This document shows, piece after piece, positions 33,930 to 42,270 of a stretch of DNA of 64,000 nucleotides. The position numbers and the translations under genes are program-made. The notes under the pieces were generated by a model. It worked only from the letters and a program-made list of their open reading frames with translations, did no database searches and was not told where the DNA came from. The DNA is from Clostridium sp. UBA701 (GTDB taxonomy: Bacteria; Bacillota; Clostridia; Clostridiales; Clostridiaceae): contig DBMJ01000023.1 in NCBI GenBank assembly GCA_002298125.1, forward strand, positions 62,249 to 126,248, read 5' to 3'. Positions within the stretch are counted from its first letter, which is position 1. Every line of letters starts with the position of its first letter.

Positions 33930-34358
33930 TTATCTATTTGGATCTTCTGTGTAGATGCTTTCTAACTTGCTGGATTTTCCTGAAATAAATTCATTGATTT
34001 TCAACCAATAAGTGTTGTCCTCACTGATAGAATCAAATTGCTTTATAGTGCATTCAACCATCTCCTCAGAATAATCATAGCTTTTAGCATTATTCATTTT
34101 AGCATTGTATATTTTTATAAAGTACTGCCCATTACTATCCTTAATTTTAAAACCATAGGTCTCATAACGTTTTCTGTAATTTTCTATTTCCTCAGTATTT
34201 GAACTACCTAGTAAGTGTACTTCGCTAATATATGACCTAAAGTTGCCTTGAATAATAGGCTTCATACACATATATAAATATGATGAAATAAAAAATATAA
34301 GGAGTAATAAGAGTACAATTTTTAAAACCTTGTCACCATTTATTTTCACAACTTTCAT
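33930..34358 (-). CDS. Single-span membrane protein, unknown (paralogue of next gene)
   Basis: A 142-residue protein with an N-terminal membrane segment (about 12-33) and an extracytoplasmic domain of about 105 residues. ATG 34358 follows AGGAG. The ending E-S-I-Y-T-E-D-P-N-R matches the ending K-E-I-Y-K-E-D-P-I-N-R of the 132-residue gene upstream, and both have a C-T-x-x-Q-x-(D/S) stretch in the middle, so they are divergent paralogues. Function unknown. It lies inside the repeat-bracketed segment. Confidence 0.65.
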   Translation of the reverse strand: MKVVKINGDKVLKIVLLLLLIFFISSYLYMCMKPIIQGNFRSYISEVHLLGSSNTEEIENYRKRYETYGFKIKDSNGQYFIKIYNAKMNNAKSYDYSEEMVECTIKQFDSISEDNTYWLKINEFISGKSSKLESIYTEDPNR

Positions 34359-34538
34359 TGCTTCAACTCCTAGCCTTTAATACAACTTGTACTTATTTTT
34401 AATAGCGAACGTTTCATTATAAAGTGTAATATTATTAAGTAAATATATAAAATAGTTTCTAGTATTCATATATACTCTATCAAGTATCTGCTTGTATATG
34501 ATAGTTGCTTAATAAAAGAATATTATTGCAAATTGCGA

Positions 34539-34613
34539 TTAGCAGGCTATTCCGAGGGCTTTTAGCCCTGGCAGTAATATGACCTTACAAAGCAAGAGTA
34601 AACTGCCTGCTAA
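34539..34613. other. GC-rich structured element of unknown type
   Basis: A 9-bp outer stem TTAGCAGGC / GCCTGCTAA (34539-34547 with 34605-34613) encloses a hairpin AGGGCT-TTT-AGCCCT with flanking CC/GG pairs (34552-34571). A competing pairing GGCAGT / ACTGCC (34570-34575 with 34602-34607) is also possible. It is far more GC-rich than its surroundings, contains no gene and has no T-tract, so it does not look like a simple terminator. It might be a structured RNA or the end of a small mobile element. The rest of 34359-34627 shows nothing identifiable. Confidence 0.5.
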
Positions 34614-34627
34614 GCCGGCGGTCCTAA

Positions 34628-34649
34628 TTATCTGATAACTACCTATTTA
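34628..34649. repeat. 22-bp direct repeat, right copy
   Basis: Identical to 33647-33668. It covers the last codons and the stop of the 132-residue gene. Confidence 0.8.
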
Positions 34650-35037
34650 TGGGGTCTTCCTTATATATCTCCTTTAGTATTCCTCCATAGGTTTTTCCGT
34701 TTTCTAAGAACTCCTTATCCTCAACCTTGAAATAATAATCTTCTCCAGGTACAAGCTTACTATACTGCTCAGCTGTGCATTTTACTAATATCCCGGCAAG
34801 GTCTAAATCCCCATCCTGAATTTTCACAATGTACCTTTTACCCTTCTCTTTATATAACTGTATCTGTTCAGTATCCTTTTCTTCAAACACAGTGGTGGCA
34901 AGGGTGAAGTAATATCTTCCACTATTATATTTAATTTGGTAGATATAAAAGCCTATTGCAAAAACCACTGCAGCTATGACAAAGACCAACATAAATTTAT
35001 CAAAGGCGGTCTTCTTATACCCAGTGTTATTTTTCAA
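34639..35037 (-). CDS. Single-span membrane protein, unknown
   Basis: A 132-residue protein with one membrane segment (about 14-33) and an extracytoplasmic domain. The start is TTG 35037, with GGGAG seven bases upstream; no ATG fits. Its C-terminus resembles that of the 142-residue gene downstream, so the two are paralogues. Function unknown. Confidence 0.6.
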   Translation of the reverse strand: MKNNTGYKKTAFDKFMLVFVIAAVVFAIGFYIYQIKYNSGRYYFTLATTVFEEKDTEQIQLYKEKGKRYIVKIQDGDLDLAGILVKCTAEQYSKLVPGEDYYFKVEDKEFLENGKTYGGILKEIYKEDPINR

Positions 35038-35124
35038 AACCCCACTCCCTTTTTGTGTATTATTGTATATATTATACCATATATACGTATTTATGTTTAA
35101 TTCGTATCGATTATTTTTATAAGA

Positions 35125-35173
35125 AAAAAATAGCTGTTGTACAGCTAACTATTTCGTTAGTTGTACAACAGCC
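35125..35173 (-). terminator. Strong terminator after ccdA
   Basis: A long stem, GCTGTTGTACA / TGTACAACAGC extended inward by CTAAC / GTTAG with one G-U pair, followed on the minus strand by a run of seven T. Confidence 0.88.
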
Positions 35174-35179
35174 CATTTT

Positions 35180-35866
35180 CTAAACTGCAAGATATACAAG
35201 GTAGAGGCCTGCTGCAAATACCAGCAGTGCCAATACTAGCTTTAATATATTTCCTATTTTCATAGTTCTTTCTGAAGAGCTTAAGGCTTCCACCAGCCCT
35301 ACAGAGGTTCCTGCTAAAATTATCAGTGCACAATGTCCAATGGAGTATAAGAGTAGCATCAGCACTCCTAACACCAGGTTCCCGCTGCCTGCTACAAAGG
35401 CTAATATAGCCACCAACACTGGGGTAGAGCAGGGTGAGCAGAATACTCCTCCTAGAATCCCAAGAAAGAAGGCTCCTATGAGACCCTTTCTCTTATTTGG
35501 CACCTTGCAGATGTTATTTCCATAGTTTATAACCCCTATAAGCTGAAGCCCTACCAAAAACATCACCAAGGCTAGCAGCAGATACCACCAGGTGCCTGTA
35601 CCAGTAAGCAGCTTCCCAAGTAGTGCAGAGGCTGCTCCCACTGCAGTTAAGGTAACTATGAGCCCTGTACTAAAAATCAGAGAATACTTAAAGGCCAGCT
35701 TTTTATCCTTCCCTGCATAGCCGCCTACATATCCAAGCACTAGGGGCAGCGAGGACAGCACACAGGGGCTGAAGGAAGAAATAAGTCCCCCTACTAATGC
35801 CCCTAAAAGAGCCAGCCATATGTTATTTGACAAAAGCTGTGTAAAATTAGTTAACCAGGATGCCAT
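35180..35866 (-). CDS. ccdA: CcdA-type thiol-disulfide membrane transporter
   Basis: A 228-residue membrane protein with six hydrophobic segments. The two redox cysteines are in motifs typical of the family: S-S-F-S-P-C-V-L-S-S (Cys35) and G-V-F-C-S-P-C-S-T-P near residue 145. CcdA carries electrons from cytoplasmic thioredoxin across the membrane to exported thioredoxin-like proteins. Its ATG shares one base with the stop of the thioredoxin-like gene upstream (T-A-A-T-G), so the two are translationally coupled and that protein is its obvious partner. Confidence 0.93.
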   Translation of the reverse strand: MASWLTNFTQLLSNNIWLALLGALVGGLISSFSPCVLSSLPLVLGYVGGYAGKDKKLAFKYSLIFSTGLIVTLTAVGAASALLGKLLTGTGTWWYLLLALVMFLVGLQLIGVINYGNNICKVPNKRKGLIGAFFLGILGGVFCSPCSTPVLVAILAFVAGSGNLVLGVLMLLLYSIGHCALIILAGTSVGLVEALSSSERTMKIGNILKLVLALLVFAAGLYLVYLAV

Positions 35867-36300
35867 TATTTCACTCCCATCTCATTAAAGATATTTTCTA
35901 TCTGTTCTAAAGTCATCTTCCCAGCTTGAATATAATGCAGATTATTGTTCTCATCTAAAAATACCAGAGTAGGTACTCCTTGAATCTGATATTTCTTTGC
36001 ATATTCAGGATTCTTGTTTACATCTATTATCTTAACTGCAGCCTTATCCTTGTATTTTATTGCTGCTTCCTCTAAGACAGATTCCATCTGTCTACAGTAA
36101 GGTCAGCTCTCTGTACTAAGCTCTATAAGCACAGGCTTGTTGATATTATCTATATTGGTTTCATAGAGCCTTGTTTCTTTTTGAGCCGGTGACTTGAAGA
36201 AAACATTTTTACCATAATATACCCCTGCCACTCCAAGGAGCAGTACAAGTACAATTGCGAGTTTTACGCCTTTTTTCATAAAATGTCGGTGTTTTAACAC
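35866..36300 (-). CDS. Membrane-anchored thioredoxin-like selenoprotein (UGA = Sec66)
   Basis: Two open frames, 36300-36106 and 36102-35866, are in the same frame and separated by a single TGA at 36105-36103. Read through, they give one 144-residue thioredoxin-fold protein: anchor at about 11-29, redox site U66-P-Y-C69 in E-L-S-T-E-S-U-P-Y-C-R-Q, then the conserved I-Q-G-V-P-T-L-V-F with the cis-proline. The TGA replaces exactly the first Cys of the usual C-x-x-C. A SECIS-like hairpin follows. GTG 36300 has a GAGGGGAGGAAG site; other starts have none. A gene caller would see two fragments. Exposed outside the membrane and coupled to CcdA, it should be a reductase kept reduced by CcdA. A plain nonsense mutation is the alternative; the hairpin argues against it. 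SelA/B/D and tRNA-Sec are not in this window. Confidence 0.82.
36075..36093 (-). promoter_or_regulatory. Candidate bacterial SECIS hairpin
   Basis: Minus strand AGACAGA (36093-36087), loop UGGAA (36086-36082), UCUGUCU (36081-36075): a 7-bp perfect stem starting 9 nt after the UGA. The loop G-G sits 18 nt downstream of the UGA, inside the distance range described for bacterial SECIS elements, which need a G in the apical loop. The hairpin is in coding sequence, as is normal in bacteria. Confidence 0.72.
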
Positions 36301-36446
36301 CTTCCTCCCCTCTATAACCATAATTATTTTTGTTTTAAAATTATAGCACAACCTAGAGAATAAGTTCTGTGATTTCAACTAAATATGCACACTTTTACAA
36401 ATAGTTTACGTATATTTAATTAATTATATGATATAGGGGGAAAATC

Positions 36447-37715
36447 ATGAAGAGAAAACTCATTAATTGGTCTATAGCACTTATTCTTGTTATAATATTG
36501 GGTGTAATTTTAGTCTACAGAAATAAGGCTCCAAAGGCCGATAACCCTCCTAAAACACCAGAGACCTCACAAAAAACCTCTGAAAATGCAGCAAGTACTG
36601 CTGATAATGAGGATAAAATTCCTGCCTCTATAACCCTTACTGAGGGTGAATCATCTCAAATTGTACTCTCTCAACAGGAGTATAACCTACCTAAGGAATG
36701 TTTTGTGGTGGGAGTTAAGGATGAAAACAATATATATCTTCAAGGCGCAATGTCTTCAGGACCAGCAGCCTCTAATATATATAGCTATAACATTAAAACC
36801 AGTGAGAAGAAGCCCTTCATTACTGCAGTTCACAGGAACCTTTCTATAATTTGCTCAGCATTTTATGATAAATACGCAATATGGTGTGAGGTTACCAATA
36901 ACTTAGAGGGTAAGGCTGTAGATAAATATGAGTGGTACATATATTTAAAGGATATAGCAAGTGGAGAAGTGGTTAAAATAGATAGCAGGGTTACTGATAT
37001 AACTCCTGATATAAAGCTTGATGAAGTAAAGAATAAAATTGCATTTAACATTCCTTTTTTTAGAGGAGGAAAGGGCAGTAAAATTTCCTATGTAACTTAT
37101 TCTGAAGATATAAATAATCCTATGGGAGAAATTAAGGTCTATGATATGGCTGCAAAAAAATCCACTACCATATACTCCTTTCAAGACGTAGCAAATATCT
37201 TCTGCGAAAATGCAAAGGTTAGCGGTGACTTCGTTACCTGGACCATGGGGAGGCCTACAGCTGTTGGATCTTCCAGCTACATTTACAGATATAATTTGTC
37301 CACAGGACAGAGGGAGCAGCTATCAAGGGATCCTCTCATGGTGTTCCCTACCTTATCAGCAAATAAGGTGGCAGCACTATACCGCTACCCAAAGGAGGAG
37401 CTCTTTAGGGGTGTAGTGTTCTATGATGAGGCTTCAAAGAACTGGAGAACTCTTAAGTCCTCTCCCAGGGAGGATAATATAAATGCCAATCTTTTTACAA
37501 GCCTAACTGTGTACAAAAACTATGCTCTGTACTCTCTCTCTGCTAATAACCACCCGCTTTGCTGTGTGGATTTAGACACTAACAAATTATATGAAATTGC
37601 GCCAGCCAAGGAGTACTCAGAGGTAGCCATTGATTTCTTAGATAAGAACTATTTAGTTTGGGAGTATAAGGATAGCAAGCATATACATAGATATGTCATC
37701 ACTACTTTAAAATAG
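36447..37715 (+). CDS. Membrane-anchored beta-propeller-like protein A
   Basis: A 422-residue protein with an N-terminal anchor (about 8-26), a Pro/Thr/Ser/Glu-rich linker (about 28-60) and a beta-rich domain (about 65-422). Repeated blade-like units such as Y-S-Y-N-I-K-T-S-E-K-K and Y-R-Y-N-L-S-T-G-Q-R-E-Q-L-S-R-D resemble TolB or DPP-IV-type propellers. It is one of three tandem paralogues. ATG 36447 follows AGGGGGAAAATC. No catalytic residues seen. A surface binding or sensing role is inferred. Confidence 0.75.
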   Translation: MKRKLINWSIALILVIILGVILVYRNKAPKADNPPKTPETSQKTSENAASTADNEDKIPASITLTEGESSQIVLSQQEYNLPKECFVVGVKDENNIYLQGAMSSGPAASNIYSYNIKTSEKKPFITAVHRNLSIICSAFYDKYAIWCEVTNNLEGKAVDKYEWYIYLKDIASGEVVKIDSRVTDITPDIKLDEVKNKIAFNIPFFRGGKGSKISYVTYSEDINNPMGEIKVYDMAAKKSTTIYSFQDVANIFCENAKVSGDFVTWTMGRPTAVGSSSYIYRYNLSTGQREQLSRDPLMVFPTLSANKVAALYRYPKEELFRGVVFYDEASKNWRTLKSSPREDNINANLFTSLTVYKNYALYSLSANNHPLCCVDLDTNKLYEIAPAKEYSEVAIDFLDKNYLVWEYKDSKHIHRYVITTLK

Positions 37716-37736
37716 TTTCATGGGGAGTGTAATTTA

Positions 37737-39029
37737 ATGAAAAGATTCTATATAATCTTAGTGTCTATTGCTGCAGCTGTCTTAATCGCTGCTGGGTTTT
37801 ACTTCAATAATAAGTATAAGACTAAGGACACAGTAAAGCCTTCAAAACCTGTGGCTAATGAGCAAACTACCCAAGAGGAGCCTGTTAAGGATACTATTCC
37901 GCAAGCACTTTCTCTTTCTTATGGAAATGTATCAAATGAGATTTTGTTCAGTAAGGAGTTTAAGCTTCCTCCCGGGTTATTCGTTCTTGGTATAAAGGAC
38001 GATAACACCCTGCTTGTAAAATATGAAACTCAGGCTTTGGAGAGTACAAGTGCCTATACCCTCTATTCCTATGATATACGGACTGGAAACATTAAAGAAT
38101 ATGTAAGAACAGTTCATGATGGCATGTTTTTAACTTACGCAGCTATAGACGGCAATTATTTATACTGGTCTGAAACCAGTATGTTTAGACTAGGGCAGAG
38201 CAGTATGTTTAAGCTAGGGCAGGGCAGTAGCTATTCTTGGTATATATATGTAAAGAACCTTTCCACCGGAGAGGTAAGACTAGTTGACCATGCTGAGACA
38301 GTTGACCCTATAAAAGATACACAGGAAACTCCCCTGCAAAAAATTGCGCTATACAACCCTCAGCAATTTATTCTTAAAGAGGAGAAGCTATTATACACCT
38401 GCTTAAATATGGACTCAGACACTTTAGCCCTTGCAATAAAGCTTTATGACTGTAAGACCGGTAAATTAAAGGTAATCGATAGTATACAAAATTACCAGGA
38501 TCTAATGTACAGCCAACCGGATATTAGCGGAAATAAGGTGGTATGGTCCTTATTTAGGGGAAATGTAGAAAATGACTATAATGGAATCATGTATTTATAC
38601 GACTTAACGGAGAATAAAAAAGAAGTACTGTCAAAGGATACCTTCATGATCAATCCCACAATTTCTGGTAATAAGGTCTATGCCTATTATCTGTACCCAG
38701 AGAAAAAATACGGCATAAGAGGTATAGTAAGCTGTGACTTAACAAAAAAGAGCTGGAATACAATTTTCTCCTTTGAAATACCTGATGCATATAAACAAGA
38801 TATGAAAAGAGTAGGCCAGATGTATGCCTACAATTCTAAGGTTGTATATAACACCTCCTGGGATGTAAATCATTTATTTGTGGTAGATGAGAAAAGCAAT
38901 ACCTATTGCTCCCTTATGGAAAATAAGACTACTGTAGATGCATATTTGTTGCAGACTCAGCGTGGCTATATTCTCAGTACTTACATTAGTGAAAATCTTC
39001 CTATAACAGTGCTTACAAAATTAAAGTGA
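37737..39029 (+). CDS. Membrane-anchored beta-propeller-like protein B
   Basis: A 430-residue paralogue of the flanking genes with an N-terminal anchor (about 5-22) and a similar propeller region. It carries a small internal duplication near residues 145-160 (S-M-F-R-L-G-Q-S then S-M-F-K-L-G-Q-G), a mark of recent slippage. Blade units such as Y-L-Y-D-L-T-E-N-K-K-E-V-L-S-K-D match those of A and C. ATG 37737 lies 22 bp after gene A behind GGGGAG. Confidence 0.75.
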   Translation: MKRFYIILVSIAAAVLIAAGFYFNNKYKTKDTVKPSKPVANEQTTQEEPVKDTIPQALSLSYGNVSNEILFSKEFKLPPGLFVLGIKDDNTLLVKYETQALESTSAYTLYSYDIRTGNIKEYVRTVHDGMFLTYAAIDGNYLYWSETSMFRLGQSSMFKLGQGSSYSWYIYVKNLSTGEVRLVDHAETVDPIKDTQETPLQKIALYNPQQFILKEEKLLYTCLNMDSDTLALAIKLYDCKTGKLKVIDSIQNYQDLMYSQPDISGNKVVWSLFRGNVENDYNGIMYLYDLTENKKEVLSKDTFMINPTISGNKVYAYYLYPEKKYGIRGIVSCDLTKKSWNTIFSFEIPDAYKQDMKRVGQMYAYNSKVVYNTSWDVNHLFVVDEKSNTYCSLMENKTTVDAYLLQTQRGYILSTYISENLPITVLTKLK

Positions 39030-39044
39030 TAAGGCAGGGTTCAT

Positions 39045-40271
39045 ATGAGAAAAAAGGTAATAATTATAATAACAATTCTATTGGTGTGCTGCATAGCAGG
39101 ATTTTTACTCTATAAAAATCCATTTAGAGGCACTGGCAAACCACAGGGGATTAACACAGGGTTAAATACAGGAACCCCCCCTGCAAAAGATCAGACATCA
39201 GAGAATAACACTCCTCAGATGCTTCCTGGACTTATTTTATCAAAGGACAATATAGTTAAAAGCTCCATAGACCTTCCTGAGGGTAATGCTTATACCAAGC
39301 TTGCAGATAAGAATCATCTTTACATTGAAAGCTTGAGTAATGACTATATATACCTGTATGATATAAAGAGCGGAAAGACAACAGAAAAATTCCGTGTTTT
39401 TAAACGTTCAGAAAACAGCTACAACTATACTAATGCCTTAAAAGACTATTATATAGGCTGCCTAATTAATAATGATGTTATAAAGGATGGTAATTACACA
39501 GCTCACTGGACTGTAAAGGCAAAAAAACAGGATAATAAGGAGTTTATAATAGAGGATAAAACCATCACCTTGCAACAAAGTCAAGAGGTTTATTGGGATG
39601 TTCCCACCAGGTTTGACGCAAGCAAAGACAAATTAGTCTATAACAGCCAGGAAAAGGGAGATAATAACAACCTGCGTTCTCAATTAATGCTCTATGATTT
39701 TACTACAGGTAAGTCATCTGTTATAGATTCTATAGAGGATACCTTAAATCTTAGATACTCCCCTGCCTTTATAAGTGAAGATAAGGTAGTGTGGACTCTT
39801 ACAAAGACTAAAGACAACATGCCTGTCTCTGGTGTATCCTATATCTATGATATAGCTACAAATAAAAAGGAACCCTTAAGCCGAGATTTAAAAATTATGT
39901 ATCCAAGGATATCAGGCAGCCGCATTATTGCAGAGTACTGCAATAAAGATGAAGTTAATGCAAGGGGGCTTGTAAAATATGACCTTGAGAGAAAGCTATG
40001 GAATACCATATATATGGTACCAGAAAGCCCTGGAAATCCTTCAGATTATATAGCTTGCTACCTTGTAAGCGGTGATTATGTAGTTTTTAACACCACGAAG
40101 GTAAACTCTCCTATCTATGTCTATAAGCTATCGGAAAACACCCTCTATGAGATACCTCCCTTAGAGAAGTCATCCTGTGCTAATATAATTGATATTTATG
40201 ATAATACAGTTTTTGTAAGCTACATTAGTGATGGACTTAATTTACAATATAAAATATATGAATTAAAATAA
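39045..40271 (+). CDS. Membrane-anchored beta-propeller-like protein C
   Basis: A 408-residue paralogue with an anchor (about 4-21), a Gly/Thr/Pro-rich linker and the same propeller repeats (Y-L-Y-D-I-K-S-G-K-T, Y-I-Y-D-I-A-T-N-K-K-E-P-L-S-R-D). It lies 15 bp after gene B. Its stop codon begins a 32-bp sequence that recurs after the histidine kinase gene. Confidence 0.75.
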   Translation: MRKKVIIIITILLVCCIAGFLLYKNPFRGTGKPQGINTGLNTGTPPAKDQTSENNTPQMLPGLILSKDNIVKSSIDLPEGNAYTKLADKNHLYIESLSNDYIYLYDIKSGKTTEKFRVFKRSENSYNYTNALKDYYIGCLINNDVIKDGNYTAHWTVKAKKQDNKEFIIEDKTITLQQSQEVYWDVPTRFDASKDKLVYNSQEKGDNNNLRSQLMLYDFTTGKSSVIDSIEDTLNLRYSPAFISEDKVVWTLTKTKDNMPVSGVSYIYDIATNKKEPLSRDLKIMYPRISGSRIIAEYCNKDEVNARGLVKYDLERKLWNTIYMVPESPGNPSDYIACYLVSGDYVVFNTTKVNSPIYVYKLSENTLYEIPPLEKSSCANIIDIYDNTVFVSYISDGLNLQYKIYELK

Positions 40272-40299
40272 GTTATAACTTATATGGCTGCCACTTAAG
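40268..40299. repeat. 32-bp direct repeat, left copy
   Basis: Matches 42267-42298 at 31 of 32 positions (ends ATATGGCTGCCACTTAAG). Both copies start at the stop codon of the preceding gene. Together they bracket the response regulator and kinase genes. Confidence 0.85.
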
Positions 40300-40310
40300 G
40301 AGGTGATAGC

Positions 40311-40976
40311 TTGAAGGGAAGAATACTTATAGTAGAGGATGAATTAAAGCTTTTAGATATTATGAGACTTTATCTTGAAAAGGAAGGCTATGAAGTGACC
40401 ACTGTCTCTGATGGAAGCTTAGCAGAGGATTACATAGGGCAGCAGGACTTTGATCTAATTATTTTAGATGTTATGCTTCCAAAGAAGGATGGCTGGTCAC
40501 TGCTTCGAAAAATTAAGGCCCATGGAGAGACCCCCGTAATTCTCACTACTGCTAGAGGCGAAGAAGAGGATAGAATTTTTGGTCTTGAGCTTGGAGCAGA
40601 GGATTATATGGTAAAGCCAATTAGCATGAGGGAGCTGGTGCTTAGGTGCAGCCTTCGTATAAGGTGCAAGATGATAAAAGCTGAGCCCACAATAAATCTT
40701 AGCAATATGACTATTGATGAAGCCACCAGAGAGGTGAGAGAAAATAATGTAATCATAAGCTTAACTCCTAGAGAGTTTGATCTACTGTTATTTCTTGCAA
40801 AAAACATCAATTTGGTGTTTACCAGGGAACAGCTATTAGATAAGGTATGGGGCTATGAATTTGCAGGAGATACTCGTACTGTAGACACCCATGTAAAGAA
40901 TCTCAGAGAAAAGCTAGCTTACTGTTCTAACCATATAAAAACCCTTTGGGGTGTTGGCTATAAGCTGGAGGGCTAA
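40311..40976 (+). CDS. OmpR-family response regulator
   Basis: A 221-residue two-component regulator. Receiver domain 1-118 with phospho-acceptor Asp53 in I-I-L-D-V-M-L-P, acidic pocket E9-D10 and the conserved Lys in M-V-K-P near 102. A C-terminal winged-helix DNA-binding domain (about 125-220) has L-T-P-R-E-F-D-L-L and R-T-V-D-T-H-V-K-N-L-R. The start is TTG 40311 behind GGAGGTGATAG. It sits 1 bp ahead of its kinase and inside the repeat-bracketed cassette. The target genes are unknown; the upstream propeller genes are candidates by position. Confidence 0.92.
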   Translation: MKGRILIVEDELKLLDIMRLYLEKEGYEVTTVSDGSLAEDYIGQQDFDLIILDVMLPKKDGWSLLRKIKAHGETPVILTTARGEEEDRIFGLELGAEDYMVKPISMRELVLRCSLRIRCKMIKAEPTINLSNMTIDEATREVRENNVIISLTPREFDLLLFLAKNINLVFTREQLLDKVWGYEFAGDTRTVDTHVKNLREKLAYCSNHIKTLWGVGYKLEG

Positions 40977-40977
40977 A

Positions 40978-42270
40978 ATGGGAAAGATAACAAAAAAACT
41001 AATAAGATACTTCACCACTGCCATGGCACTAGTAATTCTGCTCTGTGTACTGCTCTGTGCACTCTTTATATCTAAATACTATATGGAAAAGCAGTATTCA
41101 AATCTAAAGAGTCGAGCAGAGGCAACCTATGCTGCTATATTAGAAGGTGATACCTCAGGCTTGTCTCAAGCTCTTATAATAAAAAATGGTGTGATAAGCT
41201 ATTTTGGCCGTAAGATGGGGTCCATGGCTTTTATAAAAAATACAGATATTGACCACCTTAAGGAAAGAGGAGAATTTAAAAATCCCAAGGGAGAGGTGTT
41301 TCTATATTACAATATGACCACAGACCTTGGCAATATAGTGGTTTTTGAAGATAAGAAGTCCACTGGAGATATTTTAAATATTATTAATCTTATCTTGCTG
41401 TTGGTATTTATTTTAGGTCTATTAATATGTATCCCCATTTTCATATTTCTTGGTAAAAAGCTTACCTCTCCAGCTCTTAAGCTAAAGGATGCAGCTCTTA
41501 GCATATCTCAGGGAAACTATGATGTAGTGCTTGACTGTATCACTGGAGATGAGCTTGAGGAAGCTTCCCGCAGTATAAATATCATGGCAAAGAGCTTAAA
41601 AGAGAAGGATGCATTACAAAAGAGCTTTATAGCCAATGTGTCTCATGACTTTAAGACTCCCATAAGCGTAATTCGCGGTTATGGAGAGGTAATAAGAGAT
41701 GGGCTTGCAGAAGAAAATATTGTGACCTACGGAAACAATATTGTAAGTGAAGCTGATAGATTAAATCATATGGTAATGGAGCTTTTGCAGCTCTCTAAGC
41801 TAAGAGAGGGAAGCATCAAGCTTAATTTTGCCACCTTTTCTCTAAGTGACACCTTCACAAGATCAGTAGAGGCCTTTATGCTTAAAGCTAAGGAGCGCGG
41901 TATAATCCTAGAGCTTCACTGTGATAACTGTAATATCATTGGAGATGAAGACTATATTAGCAGGGTTATCTATAATCTATTAGAAAACGCACTAAAGTTC
42001 ACACCAGAGGGAGGCACTATAAAAGCTAGCCTTGAGGTAAAATCACAAAGTGCCACCCTATCCATATGTAACGAGGGCAGTGTCATAGAAGCTGATTTGC
42101 TTCCCCATATATGGGAAAGATATTATAAAGGCAGCACCTCTGGTGGAATAGGCTTAGGCCTTGCCATATGCAAAGAGATATTAGTTCAGCATGGCTTTCT
42201 ATATGGAGTTCAAAGCGATGAAGCAACTGGAACCTGCTTTTATTTTACAGCAGCATGTGCAGCCATATAA
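40978..42270 (+). CDS. Two-component sensor histidine kinase
   Basis: A 430-residue membrane kinase. Two membrane segments (about 13-33 and 137-160) flank a small extracytoplasmic sensor domain, followed by HAMP (about 160-210). The phospho-accepting His223 is in S-H-D-F-K-T-P-I. The ATPase domain has N-L-L-E-N-A-L-K-F (N box), and G-I-G-L-G-L-A-I (G2 box). ATG 40978 follows the regulator stop by one base. Its stop starts the right copy of the 32-bp repeat. Confidence 0.92.
   Translation: MGKITKKLIRYFTTAMALVILLCVLLCALFISKYYMEKQYSNLKSRAEATYAAILEGDTSGLSQALIIKNGVISYFGRKMGSMAFIKNTDIDHLKERGEFKNPKGEVFLYYNMTTDLGNIVVFEDKKSTGDILNIINLILLLVFILGLLICIPIFIFLGKKLTSPALKLKDAALSISQGNYDVVLDCITGDELEEASRSINIMAKSLKEKDALQKSFIANVSHDFKTPISVIRGYGEVIRDGLAEENIVTYGNNIVSEADRLNHMVMELLQLSKLREGSIKLNFATFSLSDTFTRSVEAFMLKAKERGIILELHCDNCNIIGDEDYISRVIYNLLENALKFTPEGGTIKASLEVKSQSATLSICNEGSVIEADLLPHIWERYYKGSTSGGIGLGLAICKEILVQHGFLYGVQSDEATGTCFYFTAACAAI

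Noticed and set aside
34539..34613. c-di-GMP, cobalamin or THF riboswitch
   Set aside because: None of the conserved core sequences of these classes is present.
36103..36378. Separate 91-codon and 73-codon genes instead of one selenoprotein
   Set aside because: The downstream fragment has no ribosome site before its first Met, lacks strand 1 and the redox site of thioredoxin, and the upstream fragment ends exactly at the redox Cys position; one readthrough gene explains both.
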